The notes beneath the pieces were generated by a model. It did no database searches. It had not been told where the DNA came from and was given only the letters and a program-made list of their open reading frames with translations. A program made the translations under genes and the position numbers. 64,000 nt of DNA from Pachyseris speciosa (taxonomy: Eukaryota > Cnidaria > Anthozoa > Scleractinia > Pachyseridae): the NCBI GenBank assembly GCA_016490735.1, contig JAEMWC010000213.1:388501-452500 (forward strand), written 5' to 3'. The stretch's first letter is position 1. Every line of letters starts with the position of its first letter. Of this stretch, positions 1 through 14,100 are shown one piece after another.

Positions 1-134
1 TGGTAATAGGACTGAGTGGAGAACAATTCAAGGAGTAAGTGATTTCAAATTGGCCGAGCGCGTAGCGTGACAGTAATTTGAAATCACGAGAGAACGATCA
101 CCCCTAAGTTGTGCGACACGAACTCCGATTACCA
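1..134. mobile_element. Hairpin MITE, family A (copy 1)
   Basis: Near-palindromic element. It begins TGGTAATAGGACTGAGTGGAG and ends with the imperfect reverse complement (CGAACTCCGATTACCA). The same termini occur at 52081-52223. No coding capacity. The left end may extend past the window edge. Confidence 0.7.
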
Positions 135-398
135 AATAATCGTATCAATAACAAAATGCGAGAAACTCGGGAATTTAAGATTTGTTTCTGTAGTCGTTTG
201 TCTGAGGACAACTCAGCTGTCACGTGACACGTAAGGAATAAACCAAGTAGAAATAACTTTTTAATTTACACGTCCTGTGATTGTCTCCGAATTAGTGCGC
301 AAGTTCCTTCGTCAATTTGACTAACTTATAATTAAGTAAGTGAGTGAAAGTCATTGGATAATTGTGTCTAACAAAATGCTCAAATATGGTGCCCATAT

Positions 399-560
399 TA
401 GACTGCGAGTAGTCTCTAATTTCGGCGATGGATTGTGGTGCGAGCGAAAGACACGCGCGCGCCAAGTTGCGAGGAGACGCGTCTACTCGCAACTTCGCGC
501 GCGCGTGTCTTTCGCCCACCCCACAGTCCATCGCCGAAATTAGAGACTACTCGCAGTCTA
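399..560. mobile_element. Hairpin MITE, family B (copy 1)
   Basis: Inverted repeat with ~60-bp arms. The ends read TAGACTGCGAGTAGTCTCTA and its complement, and the inner arm is GC-rich. Related copies lie at 39847-39964 and, truncated, at 29673-29742. It sits in a CABIN1 intron just upstream of the first exon seen. Confidence 0.85.
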
Positions 561-688
561 GTCTATATGAACGATGAGGACCAAACCTCTTTAAATACCG
601 ATGATCAGTCTTTGTAGAACCTCCCAGTGTATCCATGTACTCCTACCTCTCGCACTGTTGATTGAAAAAGTTTCTTCGATATTTTCAG

Positions 689-785
689 ACGCGGTTGGTG
701 TTGCAATAACGACGGAGCGTTTTTGTTGCTGAAAGTGGAGGTGTTAACAGAAGAGCTTGCAAAACCAGTCGTCACCGCCAGAGAG
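689..785 (+). CDS. CABIN1: CABIN1 exon ([11 protein letters not shown])
   Basis: Acceptor TTTTCAG, donor GTTTGT. The first base completes a codon from an upstream exon. It encodes [15 protein letters not shown]..., matching the RSWCCNSDGALL block of vertebrate CABIN1. Ends in phase 0. Confidence 0.88.
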
Positions 786-2064
786 GTTTGTTTTGGTTTA
801 ATTTGTAACACTACCCCCTTCCCTCTCCCCCCCTCCGTAATAATCGCTCGTACCTCTGTTTTATAATATTGAGTGGTAGCTTGTTCCAAATGTTCAGATA
901 CTGGGCAGCAGGGAAACCGGCGATTGAACGAAAAATATTGTGAATGAAAACAAACAACAACAACAAAAAAAAAACACGAGAAGAGACTGGAGAAAGGGAG
1001 CAATGCTAGGCTTTTGCACTTCATGCTAGCATTTTTGCGAGCATTTTAGTGAGGCAAAAGCATTAAGCGTTATTCGAGCATTTTAGTAGCATTTTCTTGG
1101 ACTTTTTTTAGAGAATATAAAAATAAAAATATTTTTTTACTTGAAAATTTCAAATGCCACCCTAAGACTGCCGAGTGGAGACTGAGGAGAAGTTAGCTGT
1201 GAGTCAAAGGCGGCCATGTAAACTATTAACTTATTTACGATGCTGTTATACCACTTATTCGTTAGGGTTAGCGTTAGTCTTAGCACCCCGTTAAAATGTT
1301 AAATTAATAAAATTAAAATCAAAAAAGCTTCTGTATAATGAGCATTAACTGAGCATTTTAGTGACTTTTTGGGAAGACACCGAGCCTTTTAGTGGGAAAA
1401 ACGGAGCATTAAGGTGGAGCATTTTTGTGGGAAGACAAAAGCATAATGTACAAAAGCCTATCGCGCGCCGTCCTTCGTTGCTTCTTGCTATATGAACGGC
1501 TAGCATAAGCAAAAGTACTTGTACGTGACGTCAAGAATCTCTTTATTAATAGTCAGTGATCGTTTAATTAAGAATGGAGGGGTTGTCAATTGAGCGTCAA
1601 TAGTAACTCGCGTTTGCCTTGGTTTTGGGTTGCTACATTCTGTGATTGGTTACCAAATCTTGCGCGACTTTCTTAACAGGTGAGAAGTACTACCTGAATT
1701 TTCCTCGAATTCTGATTGGCTCATCGCACAGTTTACAATTGTTGTGATTGGCCTGAGCAATTACGTTGGTTTTGGTTTGGCGAAACTCAATTGACAACCT
1801 TTCTATAAAAGCGTTTTCCGAGGGTTTAAAACTGAACTCTATAATACTGGTTCATGTTTTGTAGGAAATAGTTCGTGATCTTGAGCAGTGCTTCCTGTGT
1901 CTCTACGGACATCCCTCTAAAAAAGCCAAGGTGAGAACACAGTATTTAGTATCTTTATTTCCTTTCGCGTTCTTGTACATGTCTATTAGACAAACAGGCA
2001 GTAAGCGAATAGTTCAACTGTAAGTCAGGCGAAAGCTTCGGTGGTTAGGTGGTAGTTTGATGAG

Positions 2065-2135
<71 letters not shown>

Positions 2136-5100
2136 CGATTTATTAGTAGTACTTCCACAAGGTGGCTCTTCGCCTACTAATTACAAATCTCAGTGGGTCC
2201 CTGAGTCCGTCAGGTTAGATCAGCAAGGCAGGTGGGGATGCTGTCAGGGAGAGAGACAGTGCCAGTCATACAGTCAGTCAGTTAGTCGCTGGATTAGGCA
2301 AGCATTGAGAATGTCAGTCGGTCACCTGAGCCTACAGTCATAAAAAACAGTGACCTCGTGAAGAGGTTATGAATTTTGCGCATACGAAAACGGCTTCCTT
2401 AGTATGCGGTTGGGCTGCACCTCTTTAAAGCGTCTAATTTCATTGGATCTTTTGTAGGCTGCACCTCTGTTGCTTTAGGGCTCGGTTCTATTGTTTTTAT
2501 TGTTTGTTTATTTTTTTAACCAATCCTGTGAGGTCTTCCAAATGTTGCAAATCGCACCTTAGTATGGTTATGGCTTAGTATTCATTGGGCCCAAATGACA
2601 GTTCTTCGTAGTTACTTATCAACAACAATACAGCAGTACAGTTGTAGTCTTCTTAAACTTAACTGTAGGGCGTTTCTCTTTGTGACGATTGTTTTGGTTT
2701 GCTCTTCATTCTGTGTTGAATTATTTGTCTCACTGGCACCTTTTCTTTCACTCCAGGCACGTGGGCTCCAGGAACACAACTCATCACAGGTGAACAGACA
2801 CCTTAACACACCCTGTCATGGCCTTTGCCTTCTGAAATAGAAATGAAGTAGCACCGTCTATTCCGATGTAATCCAGCCTAACTTAACCGAATCTAATCTA
2901 AACAAGACTTGTCCAATTTAATCTGATATGATGCTATGTGTACATATACAGCTTATAGTGTGAATGTTAGAGTGATTAATAACTTGTTTCTTGTCCTCCC
3001 AGATCGCCTTGACCTGGACTAACTCTGTTGTAGTGTTTGATTACTTCAAGCCGCCTGAACCACCCACATTTGACAGCAAAGCGAACACCATCACTGCAGA
3101 GGTTAATGTCCAGTTTCCTCAGGCTCTTGATACTGTGCAAATCTCAAAACCATAAACACTTGAGTTGGCTTACATATGTTAACTGTGACGTGGCCAGTAA
3201 AACAGAAAATCAAATCGCGAAGGATCATTACCTGAACTTTCAGCTTAGGCCCAAATTTCTGGCCATATATGTCCACAGAATGTTATTCGTATTGAACAGG
3301 ACCCATAGGATTTGATAAAAGTTGTCGGGTACACTGTGGTTCAAAGTATGCACCTTAAACGACTCTACATAGTGGAAATATGGCGGGAAGATATTAAGAT
3401 ATTTACATTTCGTATCCACATCGTGTTGATTTTGGGCGTGAAAAATGTTGAATTTTGTGCTTTAAAGACTATCCTTTCCCTGAAATGTTGATCTTCAGCT
3501 CTCCAAATTACGTGTAAATTATTTTCAAGGTGGGTCGGTCCTTTAGTAAGATTTTTTGGCAGATAAAAAATGATAATATAGTTTGATTCATTACGCTTTA
3601 CTCTTCCATTCTCATTGTCAAACCGCCACTCTTGTAGCGTGGTTAACTATGTTTCAGCCCTGATATCCAACTAACTGCAAATTCCCATTACCGGATCCGT
3701 ACATCCCTTGTCTCATCATCAAGTCAATTTATCTGTGACAGTCATTTTCTTTATCATCGTCACCTCTTGTTTCTCATGTAGTAAAGAGAGATGAGATACC
3801 GATCTCTATCAGTGCTAAAAGTGTTAAAATAGTGTATTGATTCTCTAAAGTTAGATCTATTGGCTAATGACAGGTGCAGAATCTTCTCCGGAGAATAACA
3901 ATGGTGATTCCACCGCAAGAACTTGAAGGTACGCTATGAATAGAAATAGTAGCGATCTGCGCTAATCTGAAAAAAAAAAGCTCAGTGTTTTTGTTTCGAT
4001 ACAGTTCGCCGGCTTATTCAGACTGCTGCCAGAATATCCTAAAAGTAAATATTTTGCAAAAATGTGCTGGATGATATTCTCTACGTGTCTTGTATCTTCA
4101 TTTCTTTTTATTCAATACGTGAATTAGTGCTGATAAGTTTATTTTCAGGCGCCCCTGGGGCAAAACATTGCCATTCCATATTTGATTGGTTAATCCAAGG
4201 TCATGAAACCAAGCTTCTTTGCTAGATCGGTGATGGGATTCACTGTCAGTCGTGGATAATCTACGTAGTACAGAGAACTCTTTTAATTTGTCTCAACCAT
4301 TTCTTTCAACAGCAATCAGCTTTGAGAGTGTCCAGTCGTTTATTGAAGGTGGAGATGAGCCGGTCCCAAAGTTGCCTGGAAATTTTGCTGGCGTTAAAAG
4401 GTACTCTGGTAAATCTGTTTTGTCCATTTTCTTTGACTGAAGTAATGGTGGTTAACAACTGCGTTGCTAAGTGGAAGTGGTGTGTCTGTGGCACACGGGA
4501 GCTTAGTTGCAATTTTGTTTACCTCCACAGACCTGTGATAAGTGAAATATTCTACCTACTCGCTGACTTTTACTTCAAGAACAAAGAATTCAGGTATTAT
4601 TTCAACAATTTTTGGTTTCCCTTGCTGTATTTGTGCACCTGCATACTTGACTGTTTTCAAGCTTACTTATCATTAAGTTCTGTAAAGTACAGCAGTATTC
4701 AGCAAGGTGATTTAATCTCGTTGGGCGTTGCTTTACATGTTGGCTGCCACGGCCCTGCTGTGTGACACTCGGACTGAAAAGTTTTGTCTCCGTAAAATGA
4801 AAATGTGCCATTTTCGCTGCGATTGTTGAAATTGTCACAGATTGACCGATTATATTTGGATTATAAGTCAGTACTGTTGCCTTCGTCCTTGTTGATGTCC
4901 TTGGTGTCGTTGTTGTTGTGGTTCTTGTTGTTGTCATTTTTGAAGTCACTGTGGTGGTTGTTGATGTTGTCATTGCCCTTGTTATTATTATTATTATTGC
5001 CTTTGATGTTATTGCTCTCATCTTTTCCGTGACTTTCTGAGGATCCCAAAATTCGACTTTCAATGTCCTCATTTTTTGCATGGCTTTTCCGCAACAGTAT

Positions 5101-8100
5101 TTCAATAAATGTAACACGGAATTCTCTTGTTCTAATACCTTAAATAATGGGGTTAACTCACGAGTTTAGCGTCCGTGCAAATGGTATCAAAGTAAACTGT
5201 GTTAAATTCAAACAAATATGTTTGACTTCATAATTTCCGTTCAACTGCTTATTGAAGGTCGGAGACTGTTTTGTTAATTCAATAATAGCCTAGTAATTAT
5301 ATACCCAAAAAATCTTTGATATGTATATGATGGTTGAAGTGCAACATTACTTTCCGGAAAACAACTTAATTTACTTTTTCAGGCAGTGTTTTACCTTCTC
5401 GCAAAATAATTTGTAACGAACAGTAAAACATGTTTACCATCCGATTTCGTTAGGTATGAATCCTCTGAGGCCGCGTGGTGCGGAATGGCGTTGTTCTAAT
5501 TCAACAGATACATGGAATTGTTATTCACCAGTTGAACAGTTGATTTTTATTGATTTGCTATTATTTAAATACAGAATTACCTGACCCGCAGGTAGCAAAG
5601 CTAATCCAGGCGGGCCAGGAGATAAGGAAAGAAGAAAGACTGCTAAAAGGAATATGTTAATAAGAAAATAAAGTTGAAATTAAAACGAGAACAACGTTGA
5701 GAAGAAAAAAAGAAATAATAAAAAATCCAAATAAAGATCTGATTAAAGCAACAAACGAAGACGAAGGGACGCGCTGCCATCTTGTGGCATTATTGCGTTA
5801 CCATCCACAGGCATTGAAACAGCACGTTATAGATAAGAACCGTATTTGTTTACCTTGCATATGATTTCTTCTAGACGAGTCATCAGACTGTAAAATTTCA
5901 AATAACAATGCGCGAATTCTCTTTTTAAATTTATCTTTAGGCAAATTACGAATATTAGTTGGTATCGCATTCCACAATTTCGCACCAATTCTTGAGAACG
6001 CATATTTTTGAATCTCTAGATTTGATTTTTTTATATAAAAATTATGGGACGTTGAGGATCTAGTATTGTATGAATGAACACGAGAAGTGGGAAGAAACAA
6101 GTCTTGAATGTTTTGGGGTAAAAGATGCTTACTTATATCGTACATTGTTTCCGTAAGTAGTTGATAGTAAAGAAAGTTCAGTGGTAAAATCTTTGCATTG
6201 GTAAACAACGGAATTGCAATCGAATTGCATTGGTTGATTTTAACCGTTGATCAACGTTCTTCTGGATAGCCGTCGACAATCTTGTGAAATGTCTATATGA
6301 TAAGATGGTATCCGGGAATTCTTCCCGGTTAATCCAAGATGGCGCCGTAAAAAAGAGAGTAGCCAGAGAGAAATGGCCAGATATAAAATACAGCGGGACT
6401 GTTTGCAGTCTGGATCAAGGACAGTTTTCCAGCTCTATACTCAACGAATATAATTATCTTTTTAGGCTTAAAAAACTACTGAACGCGAACTGTGAAACTG
6501 GAAGAACATCTCATTTCAATTAGTAATTATCAGTACAAATGGTATCAAAGTAAAATAATGTTAAATTCAAACAAACATGTTTCACTTAATAGTTTCCGTT
6601 CAACAGCTTATTGAAGGTCAGAAAGGGTTTTGTTAATTCGATGAAAGCCTAGTAATTATGTACGCAAAAAGTCTTTGATATGTAGATCTTGGTTGAACAT
6701 TATTTTCCGGAAAACAAGTTAATTTCGTTTTCCAGGCATTGTTTTACTTTCTCGCTTTTTCGCCCCCATGTGACAAAAAGGCTGAGCAGTTTTCACGTGC
6801 CTAAAAAGGGAATACGCTCTTTCTGTCGCGAGAAGGAAGAAAATGCCTTCACCAACTGTAAAACAAATTAAAGGAAAGGATCATCCATTCTTACATCTGT
6901 CGGCACAATCTTTCAAGTGCACTTTCTTATTAAGCATTGTCGAAAATCTATTGAACAAATCGAATTTAACTATTTTTCGTTATTGGCGTAACAAAAACTA
7001 ACGAAAGCCATTTCTAGTTTATGACGTAAAACAAATCAAAGTGTCCCTTCACACCACAGAAAGCTTTGCTGAATACAGAGGTGTGTACTAGCCAAGGCGC
7101 TATGAATTCAAACGTAAATTCTCACAACGACACTACCCTCTCTGAATGTCGACTCTACATATTCTTAGGAGGAAAACATGATCAAACTGCCTCCGAGGCT
7201 ATTGCGGCTTTTGTGTTCATAATCGTGGTGAGCATTATCGCTTGTCCTTTGACGACTGTTTTGAACGTGTTGGTGATCATTTCTGTCAAGACGAAAGCAC
7301 GACTGCAAACCGTCTCCAACACAATAGTTGGCTGTTTGGCTGTGACGGATTCTCTGATGGGGATGATCGGTCTCCCGCTCTTTGCTGCTGGAGGAATATT
7401 TAACCTTAACTCAGAAACTCCCAGTGATTTTTGTGCGGTGAGGGATGGATTCCGTACCGTGATTAGGATCTTAGGTGGTGCAACAATATCCCATCTGGTT
7501 CTGATGAATACCGAGCGATACATAGCCATAAAACACCCGTTTGAACACATAACTGTTGTCACCAAACCGCGTGTAATCGGCTCGTCTGTCCTCGCTTGGA
7601 TCACAACACTGTCAATCACCTTACTTTTGGCCATCACAGACGATAGCATTTACATAACAGTAAGCAATATCGTCCTGTTACTTTCAGTGGCCATCGTTGT
7701 CTATTGTCAAGTTGTAGTTTATTACGAAACTCGTCGGCAGAACAAACGAATCGCTGCCCATCAAGTCTCTGTAGAAGCCAGGAAAACGTTCTTAAGGGAG
7801 AAGAAGACCTTTAAAATAACAACAACTGTTCTTGTCACACTTCTGATATCATATTTGCCCATACTTGTCGTCCGAATACTTCTGAAAAAGTCTGTGATGT
7901 CCAAAAATGTGGCGGCTGTTGTCACCTTCGCTTCAACCTTGGTACTGACGCTAAACTCGTTAGTTAACCCCATTATTTACTGTGTCAGAACAAGACAATT
8001 CCGTGTTGCATTTATTGAAATATTGCTGCGGAAAAGCCATGCAGAAAGTGAGAACTTTGAGATCCGAATTTGTGGATGTTCAATAATAACATCAACGGCA

Positions 8101-11100
8101 AGAATAAGAACAACACTAACAACAACAATAAAAGTACAACGCCAACAAATGAATGGCAACATCAACAACCACCACAGCGACTTCAATAATGATTACGACA
8201 ACAATAACAACAACAACAACAACAGCGATGATGGCAACAAGACAACGGTGCCACCAATGACAACGGCGATAACACGGACAGCAACAAGGACGAAGATAGC
8301 AGTAATGACTTACAATCAAAATATCATCATTCAATCTGTGACAACTTCAACAACGACTGCGATGATAGCAGTAGTAACGCAGAGGAAGAGAGCAGCTGTA
8401 AATAGTACGTGACTATAATGGATAGCTATTCAGAAAATAAAGAAAGTGGCGTCCTTTTTCCGGATTACCTAAGGAAACGCATTTTCGTACACTTCATTTT
8501 CCTTCTTGTCAGGCCAAGGCTGAGCAACGACATAACCGTTATAAACTATATTTGCTACATTGTCTTTAATGCTTTTCTATCTCTCCATTCACAAAGAATG
8601 TGAAACGAACAGTAAGACATGTTTACCGTCCGAGTTCGTTAGCAATAGATCCTCTGAGACCGCCTGTTGCGGAATGAAGTGGTTCTAATTCAACAGATAC
8701 ATGGAATTGTTACACACCAGACATTACCAATCGAATTTGTTGATTTTAACAATTGTTCAACGTTTTTCTGAATAGCCGTATAGAAAAAAAAAATTGATGA
8801 ACGTGAACTATGAAACTGGAAACCCATCTTATTTCTTATTAATCGTAAGTACAAATGCTATCAAAGTAAATGTTAAATTCAAACAAACATGTTTGACTTT
8901 ATAATTTCCGTTCAAGTGGTCACTGAACTGACGGTCGAAAGTGTTTTGTAGCCTCTTAATGCAATAAAAGCTTCATTATTGATTATGTACCCAAACAATC
9001 TTTGATATGTAGATGTTGGTTGAAGTGCAACATTATTTTCCGGAAAACAACTTAATTTACTTTTCCTGTCCATTGCTTTGCATTCTCGTATTTTCGACCT
9101 TCGAGCGACAAAAACACTGAGGAGTTTCCTTGAACCAAAAAGGTGAATTTCTTCTTCCTTCTGCAAGAAGAAGGAAAATGTTTTCACTAATTGAAAACAT
9201 GGTTCAACGAAACGATCGTCCAGGAGATATGTCCAGGTTTGCAAGCAGCTGAAAAAAGTGCGAAATTTGCGAAAAAATTGGAAAATTCGTCGAGTCAGTG
9301 AAAAGTAGTAGAAGAGGAGGTTGATAGGACCCCAACGAAACACTGCGAAATTTGCAAAAATTGCGAAAACGTGGGGAAAAGGGCCATATTTGGAAAATTG
9401 GAAAATTCTCCGAATCTGTGAAGTAGGAGAGGAGGTGGAGAGCGCCTGAACCAAAACTGCGATTTTTGCGACATTTGCGAAAAATCGGAAAATTCGCCGA
9501 GTCAGTGAAGAACAGTTCGTATTAGCAGCGATCGCTTGTACCCATCGCTTAAAGAACGAGGCGATTATATAGGTAGCTTTGTTAGCTTTGCATTTCTTAA
9601 AGGCGGTATGTTGCTTAACCCATTGGCACCCGTGCCGGCCAAAACCGGCCGTAGAAAACTCCCATGCTTCAAAACATTGCAACTTTCTCAATAGCACGAA
9701 TATTGCCTTAACTGTTAGTTGTGAGCACGAAATGGGATGTCCTTTAATTTTGGATATCCAATAAACGCAAGAAACGTAGCGATTTTTACCAAATATGGCC
9801 GTTTGAGTTTGGACAAGAACGAAACTGACCGTTTTTAATGTCAAAGAGAAACGACAAAAGTGCCCCTTTTTGCCTTCATGTTTCTTAAGGAAATCATCGT
9901 CGAAAAACCAAACTTCAATCATAACGAAATTCAGTCCTTGCTCTAGCTTAGAAATCACTTTTTTTGTTCATATTCTTCTCCCGAGCGTAGATACAGCCTT
10001 TTGTTCCAGTGCATTCGGGCCTTCCCGACATTTTCAACATCTCGAGCGCGTTGCATTCTGGGAAATAACGAGAATTTTTGACAGCGCCCGTTCCTTCCCC
10101 CAAGTCTAATGCCACTCCGACCTACCGCCAAAATTTCCTGCTTGTGGTCATCTTCAGTGCTCACAAATTCCAAAATATGCGGCGGTAGGTCGAGAAATTC
10201 ATCAGTAGTCGAGTCCCAAAGGTACTAAGTGTCCGACCGGCCAAATTCCCAGTTCGTCGAGTAACAAGCCAAATTCGACAACAAAGTACATCACCTTGCT
10301 CGATTCTTTGAGAAAGTGGACTCTTAGCTACCGTCACGCTTAATGATGCTCATCAGGCAGCCGCTAAAGATGAAAAATGGCTGTAAACTTAGTAAAAATC
10401 TCAAGCAAACCGAACTTGGGCCATTGTTGTTGCTTCACGGATAAAAAATAGCGAGGTCAAAATGACGTTTTCAGAAACCTTGAGCCTCCAGTGCCTTAGG
10501 ACAGCACCACTTTTCCCTGATAGTTTCAAATAAAGAGTCACAAATTGCTACACTATTCATCGTTATAGGTGGAAAATCACTCCGAAAACGTAAAAACAGC
10601 TGGTAGTCAATGGGTTAATGAGATTAACGCGACAAATCATTTACTTTGCACTTTTCGCAAATTTTGCAGCTCCATGCAAACCTGAACATAAGTGTTTTCT
10701 GTCATCGATCGGAACAATATTTCAACTGAATTTGCCTTCTAAGCATCGTCGAAAATCTATTGAAAAAAATTGAATTGAATTTTAAGAGTTTATGTTTGGT
10801 TGACTCAAAAGCAGTTTTCGTTATTGTTATTCGTTGTTCGCCTAAAAAAATTGAAGTAAGTCATTTGTAGCTTATAAAGGAAAACAAATTGAAGGGCCCC
10901 TTCATACTGCAGAAAGCTTTGCTGAGTACAGACGTGTGTGCTAGCCAAGGCGCTATGAATTCAAATGTAACTTCCCACAACGGGACTACGCTCTCTGAAT
11001 GTCAACTCTACACTTTCCTGGGGGGAAAACGTGATCAAACTGCCTCCGAGGCTATTGCGGCTTTTGTGTTCATAATCGTGGTGAGCATTATCGCTTGTCC

Positions 11101-14100
11101 TTTGACGACTGTTTTGAATGTGTTGGTGATCATTTCTGTCAAGACGAAAGCACGACTGCAAACCGTCTCCAACACAATAGTCGGCTGTTTGGCTGTGACT
11201 GATTGGTTGATGGGAATGATCGGTCTGCCGCTGTTTGCTGCTGGAGGAATATTAAACCTTTACTTAGAAACACCCAGTGATTTTTGTGCGGTGAGGGATG
11301 GATTCCGTATCGTGATTAGGATCTTAGGTGGTGCAACAATATCCCATTTGGTTCTGATGAATAGCGAGCGATACATAGCCATAAAGCACCCGTTTGAACA
11401 CATAACTGTTGTCACCAAACCGCGTGTAATCGGCTCGTCTGTCCTCGCTTGGATCACAACACTGTCAATCACCTTACTTTTGGCCATCACAGACGATAGC
11501 ATTTACATAACAGTAAGCAATATCGTCCTGTTACTTTCAATAGCCAACGTTATCTATTGCCAAGTTGTACTTTATTACGAAGCTCGTCGGCAGAACAAAC
11601 GAATCGCTGCCCATCAAGTCTCTGTAGAAGCCAGGGAGAAGGGAGAAGAAGGCCTTTAAAATAACAATTCTTGTCACACTTCTGATATCATATTTGCCCA
11701 TATTTGTCGTCCGAATACTTCTGAAAAAGTCTGTGATGTCAAAAAATGTGGCGGCTGTTGTCACCTTCGCTTCAACCTTGGTAGTGACGCTAAACTCTTT
11801 ACTTAACCCCATTATTTACTGTGTCAGAACAAGACAATTCCGTGTTGCATTTATTGAAATATTGCTGCGGAAAAGCCAAGCAGAAAGTGAGAACTTTGAG
11901 ATCCGAATTTGTGGATGTTCAAAAAGTGACAACAAAGATGAGAGCAACATCAACGGCACGAATAAGAACAACACTAAAAACAACAATAAAAGTACAACGA
12001 CAACAAGATGAATGGCAACGTCAACAACCACCACAGCGACTTCAGTAATGATTACAACGACAACAACAACAGCGTTGATGGCAACAAGAACAACGGTGCC
12101 ACCAATGACTGGGATGGATTCCGTATCGTGATTAGGATCTTAGGTGGTGCAACAATATCCCATTTGGTTCTGATGAATGGCGAGCGATACTTAGCCATAA
12201 AGCACCCGTTTGAACACATAACTGTTGTCACCAAACCGCGTGTAATCGGCTCGTCTGTCCTCGCTTGGATCACAACACTGTCAATCACCTTACTTTTGGC
12301 CATCACAGACGATAGCATTTACATAACAGTAAGCAATATCTTCATGTTACTTGCAGTTGCCATCGTTACCTATTGTCAAGTTGTAGTTTATTACGAAACT
12401 CGTCGGCAGAACAAGCAAATCGCTGCCCATCAAGTCTCTGTAGAAGCCAGAAAAAAGTTCTTAAGGGAGAAGAAGGCTTTTAAAATTACAACAACTGTTT
12501 CTTGTCACACTTCTGATATCTTATTTGCCCATATTTGGCGTCCGAATACTTCTGGAAAAGTCTGTGATGTCCAAAATGGCGGCTGTTGTCACCTTCGCTT
12601 CAACCTTGGTAGTGACGCTAAACTCGTTACTTAACCCCATTATTACTGTGTCAGAACAAGACAATTCCGTATTTGCATTTATTGAAATATTGCTGCGGAA
12701 AAGCCAAGCAGAAAGTGAGAACTTTGAGATCCGAATTTGTGGATGTTCAAAAAGTGACAACAAAGATGAGAGCAACAACAACGGCACGAATAAGAACAAC
12801 ACTAAAAACAACAATAAAAGTACAACGACAACAAGATGAATGGCAACGTCAACAACCACCACAGCGACTTCAGTAATAATGATTACAACGACAACAACAA
12901 CAGCGTTGATGGCAACAAGAACAACGGTGCCACCAATGACAACGGACATAACACGGACAGAAACATGGTCGAAGACAACAGTAATGACTTACAATCAAAA
13001 TATCACCAGTCAATCTGTGATAAACTTCAACAACGACTGCGATCACAGAAGTAGTTGCGTAGAGGTAGAGAGCAGCTGTAAAATAGTAGGTAGCTATAAT
13101 GGATAGCTATTCAGAGAATAAAGAAAGTGGCGTCCTTTTTTCCGGATTACCTAAGGAAACGCATTTTCGTACACTCCATTTTCCTTGTCAGGGCGAGGCA
13201 GAGCAACGAGATAACCGTTAAAAACTATATTTGGTACATTGTCTTTAATTCTTTTCCATCTCTCCATTCACAATGAAGAATGTGAAACGAACAGCAAAAC
13301 ATCTTTAACCATCGGAGTTCGTTAGCAATAGATCCTCTGAGACCGCCTGTTGCGGAATGAAGTGGTTCTAATTCAACAGATATACATGGAATTGGTACTC
13401 ACCAGACATTACTAATCGGATTTGTTGATTTTAATAATCTATCAACGTTCTTCTGTAGAGCCTTATAGTAAAAAATAACTGCTGAACGTAAACTATGAAA
13501 CTGGAAAACCATCTTATTTCTTATTAATTATAAGTACAAATGCTATCAAAGTAAATGTTAAATTCAAACAAACATGTTTGACTTTATAATTTCCGTTCAA
13601 GTGGTCATTGAACTGATGGTCGGAAAGTGTTTTGTAACCTCTTAATGCAATGAAAACTTCATTATTGATTATGTACCCAAAAAATCTTTGATATGTAGAT
13701 GTTGGTTGAAGTGCAACATTATTTTCCGGAAAACAACTTAATTTACTTTTCCTGTCCATTGCTTTGCATTCTCGCATTTTCGACCTTCGAGCGGCAAAAA
13801 CACTAAGAAGTTTCTTTGAGCCAAACAGGTGAATTTCTTCTTCCTTCTGCAAGAAGAAGGAAAATGTTTTCACTAATTGAAAACGTGGTTCAATGAAACG
13901 ATCGTCCTTTCTGGGATATATGTCCAGGTTTGCACGCAGCTGCAAAAATTGCGAAAATTTGGAAAATTTGTCGGGTCAGTGAAAAGCAGTAGAAGAGGAG
14001 GTTGAGAGGGCCCCAACGAAAAACTGCGAAATTTGCAAAAATTGCGAAAACTTGGGAAAAAGGGCCAAATTTAAAAAATTGGAAAATTCGTCGACTCTGT

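Noticed and set aside
4322..4765. 147-codon plus frame overlapping CABIN1 exons at 4313-4593
   Set aside because: Different frame from the conserved CABIN1 reading; crosses two introns.
7182..7649. 155-codon minus-strand frames antisense to GPCR copies (also 14716-15183)
   Set aside because: Shadow of the receptor coding strand; no independent support.
8912..9958. 348-codon minus-strand frame across spacer 1 and the piggyBac-like element, with similar frames in spacers 2-4
   Set aside because: It crosses a transposon boundary, has no recognisable domain, and recurs only because the spacers are recent duplicates.
9619..10614. Transposase gene in the TTAA-flanked element
   Set aside because: No DDD-type transposase motifs in any frame; non-autonomous.
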